Assembly (NCBI GenBank): GCA_024403215.1
Contig: JAKSSJ010000054.1
Location: 1-6,517, forward strand
Source of the DNA: Clostridia bacterium
Lineage (GTDB): Bacteria; Bacillota; Clostridia; Peptostreptococcales; Anaerovoracaceae
Reading direction: 5' to 3'
DNA: 6,517 bases
This document shows positions 1 through 6,236 of this stretch, one piece after another. Each line of letters begins with the position of its first letter. Position 1 is the first letter of the stretch. The notes beneath the pieces are model-generated. The model worked only from the letters and a program-made list of their open reading frames with translations. It was not told where the DNA came from and searched no databases. The position numbers and the translations under genes were made by a program.

Positions 1-358
1 CCAAAAGCGCAGACTGAGTTCTTGGTATAGCTCTATTAATTTCATCTGCAAGCAAAATATTGGTGCAGATAGGACCACGTCTTAATTCAAAATCTCCAGT
101 CTTTTGATTAAAAATATTCATGCCAATAATATCCGACGGAAGCATATCTGGAACAAACTGAATTCTTCCAAACTCAAGTCCAATAGCCTTTGCCATGGTT
201 TTAACCAATGTAGTCTTACCAACACCAGGAAGATCATCTAAAAGCACATGGCCGTCCGAAAGTATTGCCATAGTAATCAGCTTAATCTTATCGCTTTTGC
301 CTACGATAATCTTTTCTGTTTCATTTTGAATTTTTTCTGCGAGCCTTTTAATATCCAT
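1..358 (-). CDS. MoxR-type AAA+ ATPase, N-terminal 119 residues (cut by window edge)
   Basis: This is the N-terminal part of a MoxR-family AAA+ ATPase, a cytoplasmic chaperone-like ATPase thought to help mature or activate protein complexes. Translated from the reverse strand it reads MDIKRLAEKIQNE at the start. It has a P-loop LPGVGKTTL at about residues 43-51, the MoxR-typical stretch RIQFVPDMLPSDIIG at 65-79, then RRGPI at 93-97, and a Walker B LLADEINRA at 102-110 followed by PRTQSALL at the edge. The sensor and lid regions lie outside the window. The ATG shares its A with the stop codon of the upstream S41 protease gene (TAATG), which implies translational coupling; a weak AGAGG lies about 10 nt upstream. 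MoxR genes are usually followed by a DUF58 (von Willebrand-like) gene, which would be beyond position 1. Family assignment is firm; the client is unknown. Confidence 0.93.
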   Translation of the reverse strand, partial: MDIKRLAEKIQNETEKIIVGKSDKIKLITMAILSDGHVLLDDLPGVGKTTLVKTMAKAIGLEFGRIQFVPDMLPSDIIGMNIFNQKTGDFELRRGPICTNILLADEINRAIPRTQSALL

Positions 359-1707
359 TATTTAAGAACCTCTAATGCTTTTTCAAGCTGGTGGTCAACA
401 CCATCTAAGCTAATTCCAACCTCGTAGTCTGGAGTAATTCCGACTTTATGAATTACATGTCCTTTTGGCGAGAAGTACTGCATCTGAGTAAGACTTACAG
501 AGCTTCCGTCATTTATGTATGCAAAGATTTGTACTATACCTTTGCCGTAAGTTGTTGTACCAACAATCTTTCCTTCATTGTTATCTTGAATACCAGCGCA
601 AAGCATCTCTGCAGCCGATGCTGTTCCTCCATTACAAAGAACAACATACTTCATGCTTGTTCTGCCAGCATTTGTTTTATAGTATTCTCTGTTGCCATTT
701 CTATCTTCTGTGTAGACCATAACTCCAGCATTCATGAGAAGGTCTGCAACATCAAGTGCCACCTCAACTTGGCCGCCGCCGTTATCTCTAAGGTCTAGCA
801 CAAATTTCTTAACACCCTGCTCTTCAAGATCTTTTAGCGCAATTTTCATCTCTTCTACAGTTACGCTATCAAAACCTGTAAGCTGCACGTAGCCTTCTCC
901 GCCCTCTAGCACCTCATAGCTTACTGTTGGCATGCCAACCTTTTGTCTTGTAATGATAAAGGTGAGAATCTCTCCATTTCTATCTACATCAACTCTTACA
1001 TTAGTTCCAACCTCTCCTTTAATTGCAAGAGCAATAGGATCTATGCCAGTTCCAATATATGATGTTCCATCTACGGCAACTATCTTATCTCCAGCCTTAA
1101 GTCCTGCTCTTAGTGCAGGAGAATTTGGAGTCACTGAATCTATATATCCGCAAAGATCATCCTCTTGTCTTAACATTATTCCAATACCAAAATACAACTG
1201 AGTGAGAGCACCTTCGTAGTCAACTAACTCTTCTGCACTGTTGTAAACAGAGAACGGATCATCAAGACTTTCTACAAGGCCCTTATATGCGCCCTCAAGA
1301 AGGTCTTCCTCCTTTACATCAGTGTAGTAGTTTTCCATAACATAATTCTTAAGAGCATCAAGCTTTTGATATCTGTCGTAGTAATACTGAAGCAGCTGAT
1401 AGTTTTGTGCATTCATCTTCTCTGCATCAGATGAATATGTTGGAACCTCAACTTCTTTTACAACTTCCTTTACTACAGTTTTAACAACTTCCTTTTCAAC
1501 TGGAACTTCTTTTTCAACAATCTTCTCAGGAAGCTTAACCGTCTTTGATATGCTTTCGTTGCACAGCTTGCAGCTAAATGTAACAGTGTCTCCCTCAACT
1601 GTGCTTTCCCACTCATGCTGGCACAAAGGCTCTTCCTTTTTATTTGCGCATGCTACAAAAGAAAAAACCATTGCAATAGCAAGCACAAAGCTTAATACTC
1701 TCTTCAT
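358..1707 (-). CDS. S41-family C-terminal processing protease, lipoprotein with PDZ domain
   Basis: This 449-residue protein is a serine endopeptidase of the CtpA/CtpB/Prc type, predicted to act outside the membrane. Residues 1-20 form a lipoprotein signal (basic MKR, hydrophobic core, lipobox FVAC with Cys20 as lipidation site). Next comes a Cys/His cluster (Cys29-x-His31 and Cys46-x-x-Cys49) that resembles a small metal-binding ribbon, then a Val/Lys/Glu-rich linker at about 62-89. Residues 95-165 match the N-terminal helical region of the family, and about 170-255 is the PDZ domain (SPALRAGLKAGDKIVAVDG). The peptidase core at about 260-449 contains LDLRDNGGG (304-312). The catalytic Ser364 is in GTASAAE and Lys389 in YGKG, 25 residues apart as in Prc and CtpB. 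The C-terminus has the usual GITPDYEV. The start has AGAAGG overlapping the aldolase stop 10 nt upstream. Both catalytic residues are present, so it should be active; the substrate is unknown. Confidence 0.95.
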   Translation of the reverse strand: MKRVLSFVLAIAMVFSFVACANKKEEPLCQHEWESTVEGDTVTFSCKLCNESISKTVKLPEKIVEKEVPVEKEVVKTVVKEVVKEVEVPTYSSDAEKMNAQNYQLLQYYYDRYQKLDALKNYVMENYYTDVKEEDLLEGAYKGLVESLDDPFSVYNSAEELVDYEGALTQLYFGIGIMLRQEDDLCGYIDSVTPNSPALRAGLKAGDKIVAVDGTSYIGTGIDPIALAIKGEVGTNVRVDVDRNGEILTFIITRQKVGMPTVSYEVLEGGEGYVQLTGFDSVTVEEMKIALKDLEEQGVKKFVLDLRDNGGGQVEVALDVADLLMNAGVMVYTEDRNGNREYYKTNAGRTSMKYVVLCNGGTASAAEMLCAGIQDNNEGKIVGTTTYGKGIVQIFAYINDGSSVSLTQMQYFSPKGHVIHKVGITPDYEVGISLDGVDHQLEKALEVLK

Positions 1708-1717
1708 ACAATACCTT

Positions 1718-2539
1718 CTATTTCAATTTGGAATACTTTGTTTTATACACTAATCTTTGAATGTTTGCATCAGCAAAGCCTAAAGGCCTTATATGCTTCT
1801 CCTTTGCATAGAGCATGCAGGCGCAGTTTTTATCTAAAATCATCTCTTCTGCTTCCCTGTCTTCTCCTACACAAATTTCATCCTTTTCTTTTTTAAGACT
1901 TACAGATGGTCCTAAGATTTGAGCAAAGTCATCTATATAGGCAGGAAGGCTAGTTCCCATCTTCTTGCAAGCTTCAAAGTATGGCTTAACATTTCCAAGC
2001 TCTGTTTCAAAAACGATTCTTGCTTCGTTTTCAAGAAGTGAAGCCAATTTAAATGCATCATCAAAATCTTTTCCAAGAAGCAGTGCTCCATGTCTTTGAA
2101 GAAGAAAAGCAGAATAGCTAGGATGCTTTGATATAGCCTGCATAACATTATCCTTTAGCTTATCTGTTCCAGGAAGACCATATCCTGCACATGCAGCACC
2201 AGCCTTATCCTTTCCATCAAGGCCTATTACTGTTGCGTAAAACTGGTGAGTGTGAATTATAAATCCAAGCTCTTTCCTTAAGATGTATGCTACAGCATGA
2301 ATACCCTTTTCGCTGCTAGGCTTTATATTCCCATCGTAGCTTAAATCATCCATCTTAACCTTAACTAGATCTTCTGGTTTTAAATCCTCATAAGCTCTTC
2401 CGCTTGGAGTGATAATAAACTCATCGTCAGAAATCCTAGCGCTAATATTTCCCCAGGTTCTTGCTATAAGACCCTCTTCAACTAACTTAAGGCCTGCCGC
2501 TACGACAAGCTCTCTTGCTTTACTTTCCTCGTAGTACAT
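1718..2539 (-). CDS. Class II aldolase/adducin-family protein (fuculose-phosphate-aldolase-like)
   Basis: This 273-residue enzyme belongs to the zinc-dependent class II aldolase family (FucA, RhaD, AraD epimerase). Members cleave ketose 1-phosphates to dihydroxyacetone phosphate and an aldehyde, or epimerise ribulose 5-phosphate. Visible landmarks are TWGNISAR at 28-35 and ITPSGRAYEDL at 43-53 (phosphate-binding region), PSSE with Glu77 (equivalent to catalytic Glu73 of E. coli FucA), and the zinc ligands His96 and His98 in IHTH and His150 in QRHGALL. The catalytic domain ends near residue 205. About 65 further residues form a C-terminal extension absent from 215-residue FucA, ending NIQRLVYKTKYSKLK. 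The ATG overlaps the GtrA stop by one base (TAATG), with AAAAGGAAAA upstream. Position downstream of the FGGY kinase supports a kinase-aldolase sugar pathway. The exact substrate, and aldolase versus epimerase activity, cannot be decided from sequence. Confidence 0.92.
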   Translation of the reverse strand: MYYEESKARELVVAAGLKLVEEGLIARTWGNISARISDDEFIITPSGRAYEDLKPEDLVKVKMDDLSYDGNIKPSSEKGIHAVAYILRKELGFIIHTHQFYATVIGLDGKDKAGAACAGYGLPGTDKLKDNVMQAISKHPSYSAFLLQRHGALLLGKDFDDAFKLASLLENEARIVFETELGNVKPYFEACKKMGTSLPAYIDDFAQILGPSVSLKKEKDEICVGEDREAEEMILDKNCACMLYAKEKHIRPLGFADANIQRLVYKTKYSKLK

Positions 2540-2994
2540 TATTTATTTTCCTTTTGTTCTTTCTTTGCTGCTTCTTTTTGTGCTACATCATTTGTATCAA
2601 TGGAATCTTTAAATACAACATACTTGTCGTATAAGAACTCTGTTACAAAATTGAGAACCATATTAAGTATTGTTACAATGTATTCATTCCACAGAAGTGT
2701 CTCTGCTAGGTAGTTACCAAGGAAGGTTGTAGCAGGTGTAAATACACAGTAATAAGCAAATACCTTAAGCATTGCAATAGGAACATTGTTTGCACTCTTG
2801 AATGTAAACTTTCTGTTCAGAGTAAAGTTCCAAATAACGCTGAGCACCAAAGCTATAAGATAGCATGGCCAATATGACCAATCTGTAAGCTCGTTTAAAA
2901 GTGTAAACGAGCCAAGCTCGATTATTCCTGCTGAAGCAGAAAACAGCGCAAACTTTATTGCTCTAATAAGCTCTTTATTCTTTTCTTTATTCAT
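2539..2994 (-). CDS. GtrA-family small membrane protein
   Basis: This is a 151-residue integral membrane protein of the GtrA family. Members have four transmembrane helices and are linked to moving or supporting lipid-linked (undecaprenyl-phosphate) sugars and other cell-surface glycans. Predicted helices lie at about 11-35, 41-60, 75-97 and 104-122. Family marks are WNFTLNRKFTF (55-65), where an Asn and basic residues follow helix 2, and the parallel NFVTEFLYDKYVVF (115-128) after helix 4. A charged Lys/Glu-rich tail (about 130-151) completes it. The open frame extends to an ATG at 3012, but the start at 2994 is preferred because GGAGG sits 5 nt upstream; this start overlaps the kinase stop by 8 nt. 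The stop overlaps the aldolase ATG by 1 nt. A membrane glycan-type protein in the middle of a sugar-enzyme operon is unusual. Family is clear; its cargo is unknown. Confidence 0.9.
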   Translation of the reverse strand: MNKEKNKELIRAIKFALFSASAGIIELGSFTLLNELTDWSYWPCYLIALVLSVIWNFTLNRKFTFKSANNVPIAMLKVFAYYCVFTPATTFLGNYLAETLLWNEYIVTILNMVLNFVTEFLYDKYVVFKDSIDTNDVAQKEAAKKEQKENK

Positions 2995-4597
2995 GTTTTC
3001 CTCCAGCAGCATAAAGCTGTTTATAAACCTTCTTGTTTGCTCCGTAAAGCTTTAAGAAGCTCTGATAATATCCTTCATATTTCTCATGATTGTCCATATT
3101 TGGCGCAAAGCTTTTTCCTACAGGGATAAACTTTTTGGCCTCATCCATATTTGGTATAAGCCCAAGGCCCACTGCTGTAACAATAGCAGCACCTGCGCTA
3201 CCAACATTTTGTGGAGATTCTACTACCTCTACAGTTCTTCCCAGGATATCTGCAAGCATCTGGCATGCAACATCTGAGAGCGCAAGTCCACCAACAAATC
3301 TAATTGGATCTGAAGTCTTAAGCTTTTTATCCTGACACTCAAGCATCCATCTGATGTGATAGAAAACGCCTTCGATTACTGCATGGATGAGCTCTGTCGT
3401 TCCCGTTTCAATAGAGATTCCAAAGAACATGCTTGTTGCGAGTGGATCCTCAAACGGACATCTATTTCCATGAAGCCAAGGTGTAAAGATAACTCCGCCA
3501 CTTCCCGGCTCGACATCTTTAATGCAGTCAGTCATATAATCATAAAGACTCTTGTATGTAGCCTCTACATCATTGGTGACATCCTTCTTTTCAAGATAAA
3601 CACCAATTTCATCAAGTGCTAAATGGTCCTTAACCCAAGATAAGCACTTGCCCGCTGTTTCCATCTCTGCAAAGTAATTGTACTTTCCTTCTGATGCACC
3701 AACTATTGCCGCTATCATTGCAGAAACATCAACCATCTGCTTATCAGTTACTGTAATGACCCAGCCGCTTGTTCCGCAGTAGATATGAGTATCGCCAAGC
3801 GAAACAGCACCAGCACCAACGCCAACAAGACTAGAATCTCCGCCTCCACCAAATACTGGAGTTCCTTCTTTAAGGCCGAGCTCTTTTGCAGCCTTTGCTG
3901 TAAGTCCGCCAACAAGATCAGTTGATTTAATGATAGGAGGAAGAAGCTCTTCCTTGATATCAAACATTTTGATAAGAGTTTTGCTGAAGCACTTCTTGCC
4001 TTTTCTTGTGTCGTAGATGAGAGTAGAAAAAGCAGAATCTTCAGTCATTGTAAACTTACCTGTGCATCTTGCGATAAGGTAGTCCTTAACATCCAGCCAT
4101 CTATATGCTCTTTTAAAATTCTCTGGCTCGTGAGCTTCTATCCACTTGCACTTCCACACAGGATCCTTTACAGAGGATGTAACAGCACCTGTTATGATAA
4201 GGCTTGGAATGAGCTTAAAAATATTTGCACCAGCAACCTGAATTCCGTTTGCAATGCCCTTTTTAATTTCTTCCTTTGCTCTTTGGTCCATATAGCTCAT
4301 TGGCCTATGAACAGGAATTCCGTCCTTGTCAACGAGGACAACGCCTTGCATCTGTGAGCAGAATGAAATTCCAGCAACCTCCTCTGGCTTTACATCAGTT
4401 TTTGAGAAGACGGCTTCGGTGGTACTTGCCATGCCATTCCACCAATCATCTCCGTCCTGCTCTGCACCTCCATCTGGAAGTATGTAAAGAGGGTACTCGG
4501 CGCTTGCGCTTGTAATCATCTTAAGATTTTGGTCTAAAGAGAATAAGCAAGTCTTAACGCCTGTTGTTCCTATATCGTACGCAAGAATGTATTTCAT
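2987..4597 (-). CDS. FGGY-family carbohydrate kinase (xylulokinase-like)
   Basis: This 536-residue cytoplasmic kinase is predicted to phosphorylate a sugar or polyol using ATP. The N-terminal phosphate-binding motif is YDIGTTGVK (7-15). SFCSQMQG (78-85) corresponds to the QMHG substrate loop of E. coli XylB, with Gln in place of His. YMDQRA (102-107) provides Asp104 and Arg106 of the sugar site. GGGGDSSLVGVGAG (250-263) contains the likely catalytic base Asp254, equivalent to XylB Asp233. The C-terminal domain has YCGTSGW (273-279), TPWLHGNRCPF (372-382), and FVGGLALSDVACQMLADILG (434-453) with the adenine/FGGY signature region, then GSAGAAIVTAVGLG (466-479). It is about 50 residues longer than E. 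coli XylB (484). The start has GAAAGGTG just upstream and lies 24 nt after the aminotransferase stop. The adjacent class II aldolase suggests that the phosphorylated ketose is later cleaved. Substrate is unassigned; xylulose is only the nearest guess. Confidence 0.93.
   Translation of the reverse strand: MKYILAYDIGTTGVKTCLFSLDQNLKMITSASAEYPLYILPDGGAEQDGDDWWNGMASTTEAVFSKTDVKPEEVAGISFCSQMQGVVLVDKDGIPVHRPMSYMDQRAKEEIKKGIANGIQVAGANIFKLIPSLIITGAVTSSVKDPVWKCKWIEAHEPENFKRAYRWLDVKDYLIARCTGKFTMTEDSAFSTLIYDTRKGKKCFSKTLIKMFDIKEELLPPIIKSTDLVGGLTAKAAKELGLKEGTPVFGGGGDSSLVGVGAGAVSLGDTHIYCGTSGWVITVTDKQMVDVSAMIAAIVGASEGKYNYFAEMETAGKCLSWVKDHLALDEIGVYLEKKDVTNDVEATYKSLYDYMTDCIKDVEPGSGGVIFTPWLHGNRCPFEDPLATSMFFGISIETGTTELIHAVIEGVFYHIRWMLECQDKKLKTSDPIRFVGGLALSDVACQMLADILGRTVEVVESPQNVGSAGAAIVTAVGLGLIPNMDEAKKFIPVGKSFAPNMDNHEKYEGYYQSFLKLYGANKKVYKQLYAAGGKHE
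3000..3004 (-). promoter_or_regulatory. Ribosome binding site that decides the GtrA start
   Basis: GGAGG on the minus strand lies inside the last codons of the FGGY kinase (its Gly-Gly), 5 nt before the ATG at 2994. It supports the shorter 151-residue GtrA protein over the in-frame ATG at 3012, which would place the ribosome binding site inside the gene. Confidence 0.8.
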
Positions 4598-4621
4598 GAG
4601 AACACCTTTCTAGTAAAAGCA

Positions 4622-6103
4622 CTATTCCATCTTTCCGCAGTTTTCAAATACTCTTTCAAATCTAGCAAGAACATCATCTATCATTTCTTCTGTGTAAGCT
4701 GCAGAAGTATAGAGTCTTGAACCAGCAAGAGTTACAATACCTTCTGCCATATATGCAGCACCCATGTGCTCCATCTCAGCCTGTCTTATGCTTGTTTGCT
4801 TAAGAACCTGTGGGATAGTCCATGGCTTGCTCCAGTCAACACAGAAATGCATAGTACCAACACTGTCTAAGTGGCAGATAGAACCCTGGTTAAATGCAAC
4901 AAATGGAAGCTCGTATTTTTTAATGAGTTCCTGAAGACCCTGAGTAAGTCTATCGCCCATTCTGCCAGCAACTTCGCAAGCATTTCTCTTTTCAATTTCG
5001 CAAAGTGTGTAATATCCTGCAACGCAAGAAATTGGTGTAGCAGCCATAGTTCCGCCGCACATAGCCTTTTCAACCTTCTTACCAGAAGAATCAAGTCCTG
5101 CACCAAGGTGAGCCATGCAATCAGCATGTCCGCCAACTCCGCCTGCACCTGGATATCCGCCAGCGATAATCTTTCCGAAGATTGTGAGATCAGGATCAAT
5201 ATCATAGAAGGCCTGAGCTCCGCCCGGAGCAATTCTAAAGCCTGATACTACCTCGTCGCAAACAAGCAGAGCACCATATTTATGTGCAAGCATCTCGCAG
5301 CCTCTAACAAATTCTTTAGATACTGGGCGAGTTCCGCTTTCTGGGCCAACAGGTTCAATATATACAGCAGCTGTTCCACCAGTTGCTTGGTTTCTCTTAA
5401 GCTTTCTTTCAAGATCTTCAAGATCGTTAGGGAAGAATTCATCTGTGTGCTTGAATACAAAATCAGGAACGCCCTTAGACATTAAAGACTTTGTTCCAGG
5501 AACTCTCATACCATAAGCAAGCTGATCAGACCATCCGTGATATGCTCCGCCCATCTTAAGTACATTCTTCTTTCCTGTCTTAAGTCTTGCAATTCTTAAA
5601 GCGCACATGCAAGCTTCAGTACCAGAGCCGAGCATTCTAAATCGCTCTACGCTTGGTACCATCTCGCTAACCTTTTTAGCAAGCTTGTATTCAAATTCGT
5701 GAAAAAGACCTGTTGATGGTCCGCAGGTATTTAAAAGCTCTATAACAGCATCTCTTACTACAGGATCATTTGAACCAATAATTGTTGGGCCACCTGCCTG
5801 AAGAAGATCGTAGTACCAGTTTCCATCAATATCGTAAAGCTTTGCTCCCTCTGCCTTTGTGATTACGATTGGGAACGGATAGTTAAACGCAAGGTTGTGC
5901 TGTACTCCGCCAGGGATGATATTTCTTGCTTCTGTAATCATCTCCTTACTTTTTGCGCACTTTGCATCAAAATAGTTTGTTACATAATCCTCTAACTTAT
6001 CCTTCTTGATAGTATAAACTGGTTTTTTGATGAGCTCGTCGAGCTGCTTTGTTACAGCCTCAGCATCAAGATACTTATCAATTGCAAATCCGTTATAAGC
6101 CAT
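4622..6103 (-). CDS. Class-III PLP-dependent aminotransferase (glutamate-1-semialdehyde-aminomutase-like)
   Basis: This 493-residue enzyme is a fold-type I PLP aminotransferase of subgroup III. Key sites are IPGGVQHN (63-70), the phosphate-binding LGSGTEA (158-164), GAYHGWSDQ (186-194) with His188 stacking on the cofactor region, and IEPVGPESG (249-257). CDEVVSGFR (282-290) contains Asp283, which pairs with the pyridine nitrogen. FGKIIAGGYPGAGGVGG (309-325) has the Schiff-base Lys311. The match is best to HemL (Lys265 in E. coli, 426 residues), but an N-terminal extension of about 45-50 residues and the sugar-kinase neighbours argue against a haem role. No other tetrapyrrole gene is in view. 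It could transaminate an oxo-sugar or polyol derivative, an omega-amino acid, or act as an aminomutase. It is the first gene of the minus-strand unit, with AAGGAG 6 nt before the ATG. Superfamily firm; substrate unknown. Confidence 0.94.
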   Translation of the reverse strand: MAYNGFAIDKYLDAEAVTKQLDELIKKPVYTIKKDKLEDYVTNYFDAKCAKSKEMITEARNIIPGGVQHNLAFNYPFPIVITKAEGAKLYDIDGNWYYDLLQAGGPTIIGSNDPVVRDAVIELLNTCGPSTGLFHEFEYKLAKKVSEMVPSVERFRMLGSGTEACMCALRIARLKTGKKNVLKMGGAYHGWSDQLAYGMRVPGTKSLMSKGVPDFVFKHTDEFFPNDLEDLERKLKRNQATGGTAAVYIEPVGPESGTRPVSKEFVRGCEMLAHKYGALLVCDEVVSGFRIAPGGAQAFYDIDPDLTIFGKIIAGGYPGAGGVGGHADCMAHLGAGLDSSGKKVEKAMCGGTMAATPISCVAGYYTLCEIEKRNACEVAGRMGDRLTQGLQELIKKYELPFVAFNQGSICHLDSVGTMHFCVDWSKPWTIPQVLKQTSIRQAEMEHMGAAYMAEGIVTLAGSRLYTSAAYTEEMIDDVLARFERVFENCGKME

Positions 6104-6109
6104 TTTGTT

Positions 6110-6115
6110 CTCCTT
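6110..6115 (-). promoter_or_regulatory. Ribosome binding site of the aminotransferase
   Basis: AAGGAG on the minus strand, 6 nt from the ATG at 6103, is a near-ideal site. It fixes the start and thereby shows that the N-terminal extension relative to HemL is real coding sequence. Confidence 0.8.
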
Positions 6116-6162
6116 TATAATAAAATATAATATGTTGAAAAATGATAAAGTTATACAGATAT

Positions 6163-6171
6163 ATTATAGCA
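6163..6171 (-). promoter_or_regulatory. Extended -10 promoter element for the six-gene minus-strand unit
   Basis: On the minus strand these bases read TGCTATAAT, a perfect TGnTATAAT extended -10. A start of transcription near 6156 would give a leader of about 50 nt before the aminotransferase ATG. No good TTGACA-like -35 lies 16-18 bp upstream (best is CATTAT), which fits an extended -10 promoter or one needing an activator. This is the only strong promoter candidate upstream of the unit; AT-rich alternatives closer to the gene lack spacing partners. Confidence 0.7.
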
Positions 6172-6178
6172 CAAAATG

Positions 6179-6187
6179 TGATATAAT
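6179..6187 (+). promoter_or_regulatory. Extended -10 promoter element for the PfkB-family kinase gene
   Basis: On the plus strand these bases read TGATATAAT, again a perfect TGnTATAAT. Transcription would start near 6194, leaving a leader of about 43 nt before the ATG at 6237. The -35 position at standard spacing (about 6159-6164, ATATAT) is poor and falls on the -10 element of the opposing promoter. RNA polymerase could therefore probably not occupy both promoters at once. Confidence 0.68.
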
Positions 6188-6223
6188 AATGCATCGGGAC
6201 TCAGTTTAGAAAAAGTCAAATTC

Positions 6224-6229
6224 AAGGAG
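6224..6229 (+). promoter_or_regulatory. Ribosome binding site of the PfkB-family kinase
   Basis: AAGGAG lies 7 nt before the ATG at 6237 and fixes that start. The next residues match the first strand of the PfkB fold. Confidence 0.8.
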
Positions 6230-6236
6230 CCAAATT

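Larger units (their letters stand above)
6163..6187. repeat. 25-bp imperfect palindrome spanning both divergent -10 elements
   Basis: The left arm is ATTATAgCACA and the right arm TGTGaTATAAT, separated by AAA. Ten of twelve base pairs around the central base are symmetric; the mismatches are the lower-case positions and the pair flanking the centre. Each arm contains a -10 hexamer, and the inner CACA/TGTG half-sites are the part not needed for a -10. This may be an operator for a dimeric regulator, a by-product of promoter symmetry, or both. No regulator gene lies within the window. Confidence 0.7.

Noticed and set aside
448..798. Plus-strand open frame of 116 codons opposite the S41 protease
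   Set aside because: It is antisense to a clearly conserved gene, has no ribosome binding site or recognisable domain, and its Cys/Ser-rich composition is typical of a shadow frame.
4598..4621. Gap between aminotransferase and kinase as a terminator or internal promoter
   Set aside because: Only 24 nt, with a ribosome binding site and no stem-loop or T-run.
4871..5245. Plus-strand open frame of 124 codons opposite the aminotransferase
   Set aside because: It lies wholly across the PLP-site coding region on the other strand, has no start signal and no known fold pattern.
4622..6103. Calling the aminotransferase hemL
   Set aside because: No haem genes nearby, longer N-terminus, and a sugar-kinase and aldolase neighbourhood; superfamily resemblance alone does not support the name.
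6189..6209. Tiny plus-strand frame MHRDSV before the PfkB kinase, as a possible leader peptide
   Set aside because: Its ATG lies before the predicted transcription start near 6194 and has no ribosome binding site.
6198..6219. GACT...AGTC inverted repeat in the PfkB leader as a hairpin or riboswitch
   Set aside because: The stem is only about 4 bp with a long A-rich loop, which is expected by chance; no riboswitch core was recognised.
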